A DNA stretch of 64,000 nucleotides from Kingdonia uniflora. Taxonomy: Eukaryota > Streptophyta > Magnoliopsida > Ranunculales > Circaeasteraceae. The position numbers were made by a program, and so were the translations under genes. The stretch lies in assembly GCA_014058105.1 (NCBI GenBank), contig JACGCM010002201.1, forward strand, positions 248,001 through 312,000, read 5' to 3'. Every line of letters starts with the position of its first letter. Position 1 is the first letter of the stretch. Of this stretch, positions 11,347 through 22,132 are shown one piece after another. Below the pieces are notes generated by a model. The model was not told the origin of the DNA and ran no database searches. It saw only the letters and a program-made list of their open reading frames with translations.

Positions 11347-12335
11347 ACTTCTTAGTAAATGCTTCAAGTTTTTCTCCTGGCATTTGTTTTGAGACTTATA
11401 AGGGTGCAAAGATTCTCCTCCTTATCTCGGTTGAGTAAATAGTTCTTGACAAAGAGTTCCCGTAACTAATCAAAAAAGTGAATTGATCATTTGTCTAAGG
11501 AATAAAACCAGTGCAAGGGCTCTCCCAGGAGACTGGTGGGGAATATCCTACATAAAATGTAGTTCAACGTCAAATATAATCCTAAAGAATCTTAAAAAAT
11601 TTGCACCTGCTCAACAGGATCCGTTCCTTAATACTTTCGTATTTTCAGTATATGAAAGCTTGGTAGTACATCATTGTCCAGTAACTCTTGCGTAATCAGA
11701 CTTTTTTATAGTCGACTGATGATATTTTAGCTCGTACATGTTTGGGCCTCTAAGAGTTCTTTGATGTGCTTATTTATGTATTCCCGAGTAACAAACTATC
11801 GAGTTGCGACTATTTGGTACTGAAGGCGCTTCCCTGGGGTTGTGATCTTCACTTCCCTGGTTGAACTTTTCCTGTATGGGAATCCGGGTTCTTACCTTTG
11901 GTGCGTCCTCCACCTGTCTAAGGTCAGCTGGATCTTTAACGACCTCTTGTTGAGCGGCAAGCTTTGGAAAAATCTCGGGTCCCCGTGGATTTTGGTCATG
12001 TTGAATATCAGCTCCTTAGCTGATACCTCTGCGAGGCCCTAATATGTAGCGAGCTAAAATTCTCAACGTAACTGGCTGCATATTTTTCTCCTTCTAAGTT
12101 GGTGTGTGTTGTCCCTGTAGAACTTTTAAGGCATTTTTCACTTCCATCAATCGTTACTCTAAAGATGTTCTTTTTTCTTTGGAGTTAAGCGTAGCGCGCA
12201 ACTTTACCAGTTGATTTGATCTCGCACCCAATCCCTTCTTCTGTAAGACCGGATTTGTTTAACTAGGATTCGGCATACTCTCGTGAACTTGATTGGTATC
12301 TATTGGAATTGAGAATTGTGGCTAACTCTGTCGTT
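11347..12335 (-). pseudogene. Gypsy gag, upstream part (element 1)
   Basis: This is the continuation of the element 1 gag interrupted at 4933. The first bases right of the CACTA end (CTTCTTAGTAAATGCTTCAA) align with the gag of gypsy element 2 at about 29370-29395. The rest, up to the primer-binding site, shows only short open segments on the minus strand and is degenerate. Confidence 0.65.
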
Positions 12336-12353
12336 CACACAGATGACGCCAAA
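12335..12353 (-). promoter_or_regulatory. Primer-binding site of gypsy element 1
   Basis: Immediately inside the LTR the minus strand reads TTTGGCGTCATCTG, close to the TGGCGxxGTCTGTGGG type used by Tat/Athila-group elements for tRNA priming. Confidence 0.6.
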
Positions 12354-12770
12354 TGTAAGAGCCTAAATTTGGGACTCAAACTTAGCTTTCACACAAAAAT
12401 GTCCAGAATACTAGACAATAATGAATAATCACTAAAAATGCTATGAATTACAATCAGTATTCTGGGTAGTATTGCTTAGATCTTCTAGATAGAAAAATAT
12501 GTCCCTCATTAGTTCGTCATTGTTCCTATTTATAGATCTCATGTCATGACTATTTAATGACCACTATTCCTTCTTAATGAAGGACGTTACAAAAATTGTG
12601 CTGAGCCGTCTAAGTAGCGGTTGTACAACGGCTTAAATGATCCCCTTTTCTTGTAACGGTTCCTCAATGTGCCATAAATGTGACACGTCATTTTGTAGTA
12701 ATCAGTTCGAGCCGATGGTCACTTGGTTGATATTTATTGTTTAGTTTGAGATCCGAAGTAGGCCCCTTCA
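12354..12770 (-). repeat. 5' LTR of gypsy element 1
   Basis: The 417-bp segment starts TGTAAGAGCC and ends GGCCCCTTCA, an imperfect inverted terminal repeat of the TG...CA form. A TATA-like box (TATAAATAG on the minus strand) lies at 12526-12534. The five bases after it (TCATC) are the candidate duplication, whose partner is outside the window. Confidence 0.8.
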
Positions 12771-13710
12771 TCATCATTTATGGTTATCTAAATATGGTAC
12801 ACAAAAGAGCAAAAGATTGTATGCAAAATCTTTGTGACTGTATCATCATATTTGTGGTTTGCCTTAGAAATTTTTATTCAATCAAACATACCAATCCGTG
12901 ATTAGGCAGGGTTACAAGTTGGGTTGGCTTTACCTTACCGACTCGCAGCCAACCCGAACTTTGGCCAGTCATGGTCACAAAAATAATATGCCTAGCCCAA
13001 ATATCTTTGGGTTGGTCATGGTCAGAGGTTCTGCTCAACCCAATTCAACCCGAACATAAATTCGAACCCAAAAATTGGATTAAAGGTATTTAATACATAT
13101 CTAGGTTTTACTTGGGTTCAACTTCCTAAGTTAGTTTACAACCTCTAGTTTAAGTATTATTCTCAAAGACCTAGGAGCTTGAAGTCACTATTAGAGTTCG
13201 ATTCATACCTTACTCACCACATAACTTTCATCTCATGACGATGGTGTACTTTATGTTTGAAGTGAAGTTTGACGGTGCTTTGTTTAGTGAATGAAGTTTA
13301 TTTTATTGAATTTCTTGTTGATAAATTTGTGTAAATGATGTCGACCATGACCAATCGAGTTGACCACCCGATCAACCCGATTGACCAACCCGAATACCTT
13401 TGGTCATTTCCCCCCCCCCCCCCCCCCCAAAACATGTGTGGGCAAACTTTGGGTTGGTCAAGAATTTCTAACCCAAAGTTAGGTTGGGTTGGTCATGGCA
13501 AAGCGACCAAAGTCATGGTCTGGATTGGGTACTCTTAAAAAGCCGTCCAACTCGATTATGTATAGCTACGACGTACAAACAATAAAATATCTCATTACAT
13601 TAATTTTTTTAATTTGACGGCTATTAAACGACCTCATTTCAAAAAATGACAGTTGTTGTTCAATGGGGGCCATGTGTGAGTGTAGGACAGTTTCCTGAAA
13701 TATTAAAACT
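12771..13710. other. Intergenic segment with degenerate repeat and poly-C tract
   Basis: No gene is supported. From about 12903 to 13540 the sequence is built of words such as GGGTTGGTCATGG and AACCCGAACTTTGG. A related stretch occurs at about 34562-34660 (both contain GTCACAAAAATAATATGCC), so it belongs to a dispersed repeat family. A run of about 19 C bases lies at 13410-13428. Confidence 0.6.
12903..13540. repeat. Degenerate dispersed repeat, GGTTGGTCATGG-rich (copy 1)
   Basis: It begins near CAGGGTTACAAGTTGGGTTG and ends near TGGATTGGGTACTCTTAAAA. It shares GAACTTTGG and GTCACAAAAATAATATGCC with the copy upstream of the phytochrome gene. It has no clear terminal inverted repeat and no coding capacity. 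I cannot assign it to a class with confidence. Confidence 0.5.
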
Positions 13711-13715
13711 ATAAC
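13711..13715. repeat. Target-site duplication ATAAC, left of gypsy element 2
   Basis: ATAAC directly precedes the TGTAAGGAC start of the left LTR. The same five bases follow the right LTR at 34393-34397. Confidence 0.9.
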
Positions 13716-14251
13716 TGTAAGGACTTAAATTCATAGCTCGAATGGTCTCTTACACCAAATGTTCCTATGACACAAGCAATTGTAAATAGATAATATTAAG
13801 TGACACAAGTTTAGCGTGGAAACCTCTAAATAGGTCAAAACCATAACCTCAGCTCTAGGATTTAGAAAGATAACTTTATTGCTTGAATCTCTTATAGTTT
13901 ACAATGATTAAGATCTTTAGAATAGATCGCCTGAGTATATCATTTTTTTCTCAAATATTTTATATCTATTTCCTATCTCCACTAACCTATTTATAGATTT
14001 CATCCTCAGTTCGTGCATGTTAACACATTCTCCTGGATTGGGGTTAAGAGTGGAGGTTTTTCTTATAACTGCCAGTTCGTGGGGGTGGCATGTATCGATT
14101 TCTTCTATATTATTAGAGTGTTTGAGCCACGTCTCTTCGTAGTTTATGGTCCAGGTATCAACATTGATAGGGTGTATGCCCTACAGACTTTGCGTGAGTT
14201 TGGTATTTCCAAAGTTTGTTGTAACTATAGCTCGAGGGACTGGTACCAACA
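13716..14251 (-). repeat. 3' (left) LTR of gypsy element 2
   Basis: A 536-bp segment from TGTAAGGACT to GGTACCAACA. It aligns over its length with the two halves of the right LTR (30480-30657 and 34081-34392). A TATA-like box (minus-strand TATAAATAG) is at 13987-13995. The adjacent internal bases (minus-strand GAGAGGGGCGAT, about 14252-14263) fit a polypurine tract. Confidence 0.92.
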
Positions 14252-14594
14252 ATCGCCCCTCTCAACTAAAGGCACGTGGGGCTTGAGTTAAGAAGTTTAA
14301 ATCAAGTTTGGTTATTGAAAATTGAGCCGGTCTATCTGTCGAATTGAATGTGATTTGTTGTTGGCGTATAATTTTTATTGTTAGAATTGTTGCTTACTAT
14401 TGGAGACTGGGCCGTTGCCATTACTTTTGACTGTTAAAGTTCCCATAAACTGCTACTTTTAATATTGATTGCCTTGGAATTGGTTGTAAACATTAAATGT
14501 AATTATGGTTATAAATATATGTTCTTGTTATTCTGACCATCATTCTTCACTTAAGTATATTATTGTCTTCTGATATTCTTATGTGCAAACAACA

Positions 14595-17404
14595 ATGGTG
14601 ACTACTAGAGGCCAAACCCGAGAGGCTAAAATTTTGGTGAAGATAGAGGAGCTATAATTTAGGTATTTTGAGACTCAGTCCCTTGTTGAAGAAACTCCTA
14701 TCCCTGTCCCACCAATGTTTTTTGATATGACAGGGGAGGAGGTGGAGGAGTCTGATGAAAAATTCTTCTAGATATTTTGTTTTCATTATATTATCAAAGA
14801 CGCCCAGTAGCGTAGGGACGGTCTGCGCCGCATTGCGGAGCAGAACATCTTGGAGGAGGACAAAGTTATTGGTGTTCTCCGAAAAAGGTCCCGAGGTTAC
14901 CCCGTCTGTGATTAGTATTTTGTATTTTTGTATTTTTTTTTAGTTTTTAAGGAACTAAAAGATTTCATTCGAATTTCTCTGTGTTGTACTGCATTATGTA
15001 GTATTGTTATATCCGTATGTCAAATTGATACTATAATCCTGTAAAATTTTATATTCTCTATTTTGTACTATGCAAAATAATTGCCTCAAACTATGATGTC
15101 CAGTCTGCTTGATATTGGATTGACATACCTGGATAAGTTACATTAATATTTCAGCCATGATATTGACGTCTGTATAACTAGCTGTGTTTATTGTTTATGG
15201 ATAACTGTGACAGCTGATTATCATTATGCAGAGTATTTTTATTCCTTGATATATAGGATTTGACTATATTGAAACCGTCCTTTATCTATAAATTGAGTTA
15301 GTCAGTTAAGAAATTATGCACAGGAATCATGATGAGGACTCGTTCGCAGAGGGTTTATCACGTTGTGGAAGAGCGATTGGCAATAAAGATAGCAAAAGTT
15401 CGTGAACGGATCTTCAGATTTCTCGGTTATACCAAGAGATACCGATTTTTGTTCTGCAGGTAGAAAGTCTAAATTCAAAGGAGAGAGAACTCGAGGTGGA
15501 CCGACACTTTTGATGTGCTGTCTTTCGTGATATGATTATCGGGCCAAAATCTTGAAAGATTACTGTACGATAGATTGCTCTTGATGAGGACAAGATGATT
15601 GTTGGCGGTGAAGTTATTAGGTGTGGGGTTGAATCAAAATTATTTTGGGAAATAAAGAAATGTTTTCAGTTTAACTTTTGTAACTTTTTCCTTAAATAAT
15701 GTGTATTCTGGTAAAAATATTTAAATTTTGAATGTTTGCTTTCATTGGTATACTCGTCCATTTACTTATAAATAAGTGTTATCGCTTTATTAGGATTGTT
15801 GGATGGTTAGGAGAACTCGGTAATCTGTAAAAGAGTTTTAATAGAAGTTCAAATTTTATGTCATGAGCTAATAAGGATTGTCATGGAGGTTGAAAAGTCT
15901 GAGAGAATGATGAATTGAAGAAAGAGAAATATGTCTCATTATAAGTATTTTAATGGTGGTAAGATGAAAGGGGTGCATTCCCAAAAGGCATGAGTTGTCT
16001 GACAAGAAAAGGGGAAAAGACGCCTCAATTGAAAAACTGAGGGCGGCTTGTACAATTCTGAATAACTGTCACTAGTTAGAAAGACATCTTATTAGTAACT
16101 TTTCTCCTTCTTCCTTAAAAAGGTTCCAGAGTTCAAAGAGAAAACAAGAGGTACTGAAACATTCTAAAAGAGAAAAAGAAGTTGTATACTTTGTGAAAAA
16201 GAGGGATTTGGTACCAGAGCATTTGGTGAAGAAGGAGCGGAGTAATGTTCCCGATTCGTACTCTGTCATTAAAGGTTGGTTAAATTGTATTGTCAATTCT
16301 AATTGAATGTTCTTGTGCTTTAATTTTTGGGGATTTTCTTGATTTTGTTCCCTTGTGCTGTTTTGTTTAGAATTTTGAAAATTTTATTCCTTATTTGAAA
16401 AGTCTTATTATGTACTGTAAATTGGGGGAGGAAAGAAAATGAATATGTTTTATTGGTATAATTCACTGTTGAGGAGATTTACAAGTAATTTTAGTTTATT
16501 AAATAAATATCAACTGAGGAAATGTACTTGAAATTGATAAAATACATGGGCCTCCATGTAGGCGAAGATGTGTGCTAAAGTATTAATAAGTAGGATACCT
16601 TATGTTTCGAGCTCCTCATTCATGATGGACCCTACCACTTCTAGTTGAACTATAACTGAGGAGAATATAGGAAATGAAGATGTGACCTCTACTAGGTATG
16701 AGGTCAATCATATTAGTACTAGGAACACCGATATTGTCGTAGTTTTTATGATAAGGCCAAATTAAGGGTATACGATGAGAGTAAGGATGATAATTAGGCC
16801 AATTTCCATGACATCTTACATATCTATCCCGAAGGGGGCTGATCCCTAGAGGTTATTTTGCAAGTACAAAGGTAGTCTAAAAGGTGTGGGGGGATGTGTA
16901 CTGGAGTTTGAAGGGAAGATGTATATGGAGTACTTTAATGAAGAAGGGGATAGTTTGTTCTATTCACTTCCTGATTTACAAGAGGGGAAGGTTGCTAGGA
17001 GAATTCCTGATACCATTTCTTTTGAGTATTTTAATGGGGAAAAGTCGGACGACTTGAAGGAAGGAATTCTTTGCTATCTTTCCCAGTTTGATTATAGGTT
17101 AATTGTGCCTTTGAGTAATTTTGCTAAAGGTATAATGAATGAGATTAAAACTTGCCCAACCCAGTTGAATGGGAATGTATATGAGGTCAGTGTTTATGAG
17201 ACACTGAATTCGAAGTGGGTTGGGGAGGGAAATGAGAGGAGACTAACTTCGGTAGATGTGCTGATGTATTACAACTTTAAATATTTTAGCACCACTGGGG
17301 GTGCTTATTTTTCTTATGTATACCCAAGACCTCAATTTTTTGACCTTGATTCCGCTGAAAAAGTATGGAATGATAACCTGATTTGGGTGAGAGGCGGATG
17401 TATG
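14595..17404 (+). pseudogene. Antisense ORF (aORF) remnant of Tat-type element, 5' portion
   Basis: Plus-strand coding pieces run opposite to the retrotransposon's own pol. A start at 14595 reads MVTTRGQTREAKILVKIEEL before a stop, and a similar start at 15332 reads MRTRSQRVYHVVEERLAIKI. The longest piece, 16886-17407 (173 codons, with YPRPQFFDLDSAEKVWNDN near its end), is intact. I infer that these are the extra antisense-oriented ORF carried by some Tat elements; its function is unknown. The frame is interrupted by stops and, at 17404, by an inserted Athila-like segment. Confidence 0.55.
16944..17404 (+). repeat. Direct repeat copy A within the aORF region
   Basis: About 460 bp that recurs at 20092-20558 with scattered substitutions. 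Shared words include GAGAATTCCTGATACCAT and CAAGACCTCAATTTTTTGAC. Both copies end in GATGTATG followed by a TGA(C/T)AACA(G/A)TC sequence that looks like the start of an LTR. Confidence 0.85.
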
Positions 17405-17892
17405 TGACAACAGTCTCAATTTTTTAACTCAATTATTCGCATGATGGTCGTTAGCGTAGCTTCCGAATTGGAGTTAGATCCAATTCTAAAGGCATTACCC
17501 CCCTTTTCTTGCATATCAGTTTCTCTCATGGTTCCCTAGGTTTGCAATTTTTCAACTATCTCTTCTAAGAAGTCCAAACCCTCTACATCGTCCTTATCAG
17601 TAAATTTCCCTAAGCAAAAGGATTCTGCAGTTCTCTTAGTTTTGGCATCTAATCCATCATAAAGATTTCTAGTTAGGACCCATAAGTCTATACCATTATG
17701 AGGGCATTAGAGGATCAATCCCTTATATCTCTCAAGATAACCTTTAAGCTTTCTCCATGAAGTTAGGTAATCCTAAAAATGGCCCTATGGAGAGTCCCAG
17801 TTTTCTCAAGAGAGAAAAACTTTTTGTAAAAGGCTTCAGTAAGCATCTCAAAATTTGTGATTGATTTTGGCTGTAGAGCTTGAAGCCAGCTC

Positions 17893-18315
17893 TTAGCTTT
17901 CCTTAGTAAAAAAAATGGGAAATAACACTAGTATCATGGCCTCCATTTCATTCTTATTCTTGTGCTTTTGGAACAACATTAAGTCCTCAAAATCTCTAAC
18001 ATGAACGTATGGGTTCTCATCTTCTCCTCCTGAGAATTTTGGTAATGAATTGATGAGCGTATTCCTAAGTTCAAATTGCCCAGTGGTAAGAGGTAAAATA
18101 ATGCACGAGGCACGATTTGTCATTTTTGGGAATATGTGATCCTTAAGAGAGATTTCCATGGGTTCCTGACCATTGTCATTGGCATCTCCCATCTCAAACA
18201 ATTGGGGTGGAACACTAAACGGAGTGACTGAGGAAATTGGACTCGAATTAAGTCTCAATAGAGAGATGGGGAAATCAAAGGTTTCTAACTCGCCCTCCAC
18301 AGGGAAATGTTCCAT
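17893..18315 (-). pseudogene. Athila-type gag fragment
   Basis: A 140-codon open stretch (minus strand) contains ASCIILPLTTGQFELRNTLI followed by LPKFSGGEDENPYVHVRDFE. This is the conserved N-terminal gag block of Athila-group Ty3/gypsy elements, where the pattern is I-x-L-P-x(n)-F-E-x(n)-L-P-x-F-x-G-x(n)-E-(D/N)-P-Y-x-H. The normal gag is longer; this one ends in stops. Confidence 0.75.
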
Positions 18316-18587
18316 ACGGGTAAAACTTGTAAGGTCTCTTATATCAATGGAGATTGGAATCTCCAGTTAGGCTGATTCGCTTACCTCGAAGTGGATCAAA
18401 ATATCTATCAAATCAGATTCATGAAGCCTCTCAAGATGACACCTAGGCACTCAAAACCATTCTTTCATACACTAATAGATGTACATACTATGATGATCAC
18501 ATAAGAATAAGGTGCACAAAAATAAACACAACAACCTTTTCAGATGGGCCTTAATTAAGGTCAAGTTGTAAACCTGGTCTCAGGGTT

Positions 18588-18641
18588 CGGTTGCTCTTAT
18601 TCTTGGCAGTGGATCGGTTGCTCTTATTCTTGGCAGTGGAT
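18588..18641. repeat. 27-bp tandem duplication
   Basis: The unit CGGTTGCTCTTATTCTTGGC (first 20 bases) plus AGTGGAT occurs twice in immediate succession, at 18588-18614 and 18615-18641. It lies in the leader of the Athila-like remnant. Confidence 0.9.
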
Positions 18642-20051
18642 CGGTTCGTACATTAAGTTATGTATACTCGCTTTAGTAATAACTTGCGTGCAGCTCTAGT
18701 CACCTAGAAGCACATGTGCTAGAAGGTGGGGCGAACCGGTTAGAATCACCTTTTTACACTAGTTATGCGAGGGAACGTACTTCCTCCAGACAAACGTAGC
18801 TACTATCAGGGTTTTAATGAGCACGTTCCTAATTCTCCCGGTCTGAGCTCTATAAGCCTTTTTGTCTATATATGTATTTGATGGCTTAATTTTGGCTTCT
18901 TTTAAAGTTAATGCCTTGTTCCGTAAATGTTAAATCGGGTCGTGACCTCCCGGAGTCCTAGTGTACAATGCCACACACGGGTGATGAAATCCTATTTTTT
19001 GTTTTCCCTTTTACTAATGTTGAATTTTAAATTGCACAATCATCAATCACATGAACAAACATTTACCGCTTTACAAGAGAGTATGGTGGGAGAGTGTACC
19101 TGCGGGGTGGCCTTATTAAGATATCGTTGTTTACATTGGTAAAATCGTTGAGATGGCACACCCAGCCTCTTTGGCTCAAGTAGGCATTATAGAAAAGTCC
19201 ACCCCAGATGTAGGTTCCAATAAAAGCCCTTATACGAAAAATTATGCTTGTATCCTCACTTTAATTACACACTTAACACTTAACATTCAAGAGTACAAAT
19301 TTTCCTCACAACAAGTCACTATAAGGGAGAAGGAAAAGATAAAATAATAAAACATATTGCTTTATTTTTTTATTTACTTTTATCGATGATCAAATCACAA
19401 GAGAACTCAAAATCTAAACTGTGTCCCACAACATTGCACGATGGAACCAGCAACACTTATTTCTTTGCTTTTAGTGGTTAGTGTTTTGCCTTTTTGGCAC
19501 ACCAGCAAAAAGGCAAAGCAGTACAGTACAAAAACTTTTAATGCCCCACTTTAATGACTGATTTGTAACTGCCCCACTTTAATACAGATTTGTAACTACC
19601 TCTGTATGTTTATGTGTTATGTAATACACCAACCCCAATTAAGCCTTACCACAAGCCTTGACTTTAAACCTAAGTCAGTAGTTGTACCCAAGTAAAATCG
19701 GTTATGAAAAATCTTAAGAAGTTATTCTCTTTGATTATCTTTTACCACTTTAATGCACTTGTCCCACAGTTTGTCTTAAAGAATATGTATAGGCCTTGGT
19801 AACAGATGCAACAACTTCAACACAAACCGAAATACGTTGTGGTATTCGCTTCTTCCTTCTCTATAAACGCAAATAAACTACCTCAAATGACAAAAGGAAA
19901 AAGAATAAAAGAATATCTAAAATAAACAATTGCAATGGTAAACTAATTTTTTTTAAAGAAATGAAAAAACTAAAAATAAATATAAAAAATCAAAAATCAA
20001 AAGCAATAGATCCAAGAAAATACAATCAAAAACTGTATCTAATTACCGAAC

Positions 20052-20070
20052 GAAACTAGTAACGGTGCCA
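20052..20070 (-). promoter_or_regulatory. Primer-binding site of Athila-like remnant
   Basis: The minus strand reads TGGCACCGTTACTAGTTTC, resembling the TGGCGCCGTTGCCGG-type site used by Athila/Tat elements. Three bases separate it from the LTR stub beginning at 20074. Confidence 0.7.
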
Positions 20071-20091
20071 TTTTGATAACGGTCAAAATGT

Positions 20092-20558
20092 GGAGGATAG
20101 TTCATTCTATTTACTTCTAGATTTACAATAGGAGAAGGTTACTAGGAGAATTCCTGATACCATTTTTTTTTAGTATTTTAATGGGGATGGGTCGAAAGAC
20201 TTGGAGGAAGGATTTATTTGCTATCTTTCCAAGTTTGATTATGGGTTAACCGTGCCTTTAAGTAATTTTACTAAAGGTATAATGAATGGGATCAAAGCTT
20301 GCCCTGCCAAGTTGCATGGGAATATATATATATATGGTAATCAGTGTTTGTGAGACACTGAATTCGAAGTGGGCTAGGGAGGGAAAGGAGAGGAGACTAA
20401 CTTTGGTAGATTTGCTAAAGTATTACAATGTGAAGTATTTTAGCGCCACTGGGGGTGCTTACTTTTCTTCTGTATACCCAAGACCTCAATTTTTTGACCT
20501 TGATTCCGCTGGAAAAGTATGGAATGATAACCTGATTTAGGAGAGAGGTGGATGTATG
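20092..20558 (+). repeat. Direct repeat copy B of the aORF region
   Basis: A second, more decayed copy of 16944-17404, including an AT-repeat slippage (TATATATATATA, near 20326) and an open stretch 20286-20540 ending DLDSAGKVWNDNLI. It is fused on its left directly to a 17-bp LTR stub and on its right to a complete-looking LTR. Confidence 0.85.
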
Positions 20559-21687
20559 TGATAACAATCAAAATTTGGTGTTTAGTAAAGGTAAAAATTG
20601 GGTGTCGTTCACTTTAGAACGGGACTAGAAAATGGTTTTAGTTTGTGTTAAAAAAAATGTAAAAATACTCTAAGCTTACAAAGACAAAAATTGGGTTTTA
20701 ATCAAGAATAACAAATCTATGGAAAAGAATCCATCGCAAATAATACTAAATATATAAACTACACATGATTTACCCATAGTTAGAAATGTATTTTTATGAC
20801 CTCGAGTCAAGCTAGTTCATCTTTTATCGTGTAATTCCTTTTTAAACTACACCAAATATAAAATCTTCAAGTGTGAAAATACATAATGTGAAAGCGCATA
20901 AGCATTAATTAACTACAATCCGTTAATCTCTTGAAAATTGGGCATTTAATGTGAATAATATAGGAACCTTAAGATTAATAATCAAACTATATATGTAACA
21001 GCAAAACTTGGTCTATATCAGTTGGGAATTGACCAATAATATAATCATAACAATGTAGAGATTAACATTCACAATAAGCTCATATGGGTAAATACATATA
21101 TGAGTCTACATATATTTAATACATTCGTGGCTTCATCCCTCCCTAGAGGAGAGATTTAGCTAGACATAGTAAATAAACTAACGCATGAACATTAAGAATA
21201 CTTTGACATGAGAAATAAGAGAATAAAAAGAAAAATACACTTTATTAGATTAAAATGAGACTTACAAACAAGGAAAACAGCTTCAACTTCTCCAACAATG
21301 CTCTCTTCTTACACTACCACAATTCACTCAAATTTTTGGATGATTTTTATGAGCTCACCACCTCTCTTTTTATAGATGAAGGAGAGGTTTCTTACATTTA
21401 ATATGAGATTGCAACCTATGCCATGAATGTACACAAAAATGTAACCTCCAAGAGTTATCATTTAAAATATAACCTCCCTATGTAGAACCTATGTGCTTGA
21501 CAACTCTACATCCTTCTCCAGCAGTTCATCTTTGAAGTTATACATCCTGGTATTTGCACATATTTGGTAAATGAGCTCCATGTGACCTGAAATATAAAAA
21601 TTGGTTTTATAAGTCATGTTTAATAATAAAATTAAGGATAATAAATATGAAGTCATAGGGAAATGTGGTTATTTTACATGCCCATTA
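20559..21687 (-). repeat. Candidate solo or truncated LTR (Athila-like) in the aORF region
   Basis: It starts TGATAACAATC at 20559, the same start as the LTR stub next to the primer-binding site at 20074. The bases GTATG precede it (20554-20558), and GTATG also follows at 21688-21692, a candidate 5-bp duplication. A minus-strand TATA-like box (TATAAAAAG) is at 21366-21374. The right end (CCCATTA) is not the canonical CA, which lowers certainty. Confidence 0.6.
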
Positions 21688-22132
21688 GTATGCAGTGAGC
21701 TGAATAGGGCATCCTGGATCTATCATATAGATCGTTTAAGGAACATAAATAGATATTCAGGATCTTGATCTGTATTACATTTTTGTGCTTGTTTTGTTAA
21801 TATGAATGTTTTTGTTGGCAAATCCCTGGTACATTATTGTCAAAGAAGAATCCCTTGTCGACGTCGTAGCTCAAAAAAGTACTGAACTCCAAGGTGTACT
21901 AGACGATCTTTGAATAAGCAGGCGTAAGAGAGTGGATATTAAGTCTCTCAAGGTTTAAAAATCCTAGGCAAAGAGGAAGATGGCAGATATTGACACGTCT
22001 TCAGCGGCAGTTTCGCCCGTGCTGAATACATTTGTTAAAACTGGTGTTGCGATACCAATGGTTCTAAAAGCCCCTCCCACATTTTTTAAGCCATGACCAT
22101 CAGGAACTAGCTCGGTCAACCCAGGCTAAAGA

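Larger units (their letters stand above)
1..12770 (-). mobile_element. Tat-lineage Ty3/gypsy LTR retrotransposon 1, 3' end outside window, split by a CACTA element
   Basis: Read on the minus strand, the order from right to left is LTR (12354-12770), primer-binding site, gag (about 12330 down to 11347, continuing at 4933 to about 4200), protease (about 3777-4070), reverse transcriptase (about 2836-3360), RNase H (about 1700-2570) and integrase (about 750-1400). The other LTR lies beyond position 1. The RT motifs (KKNDKIRVCVD, LNKHTPKDSFPFP) and the gag-to-integrase order fit Ty3/gypsy of the Tat group. All reading frames are broken by stops and frameshifts, so the element is dead. The left part of gag is displaced by a 6.4-kb CACTA insertion; removing it and one copy of its duplication restores an alignment with the gag of gypsy element 2 near 29350. 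Confidence 0.88.
17405..20090 (-). mobile_element. Athila-like retroelement remnant (gag, leader, primer-binding site, LTR stub)
   Basis: On the minus strand this holds an LTR stub (20074-20090), a primer-binding site (20052-20070, reading TGGCACCGTTACTAGTTTC), a long leader, and a gag fragment at 17893-18315. There is no pol. The left end (17405) shows only about 20 bp resembling an LTR start before running into unassigned sequence, so the element was cut down by deletion or recombination. It lies between the two direct repeats of the aORF sequence. Confidence 0.65.

Noticed and set aside
13335..13538. Open frame over the poly-C tract
   Set aside because: It is produced by repeat sequence and a homopolymer; no protein motif is present.
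20559..21687. Complete second Athila element
   Set aside because: Only one LTR-like segment without pol or a partner; its far end lacks the canonical CA, so only a candidate solo or truncated LTR is reported.
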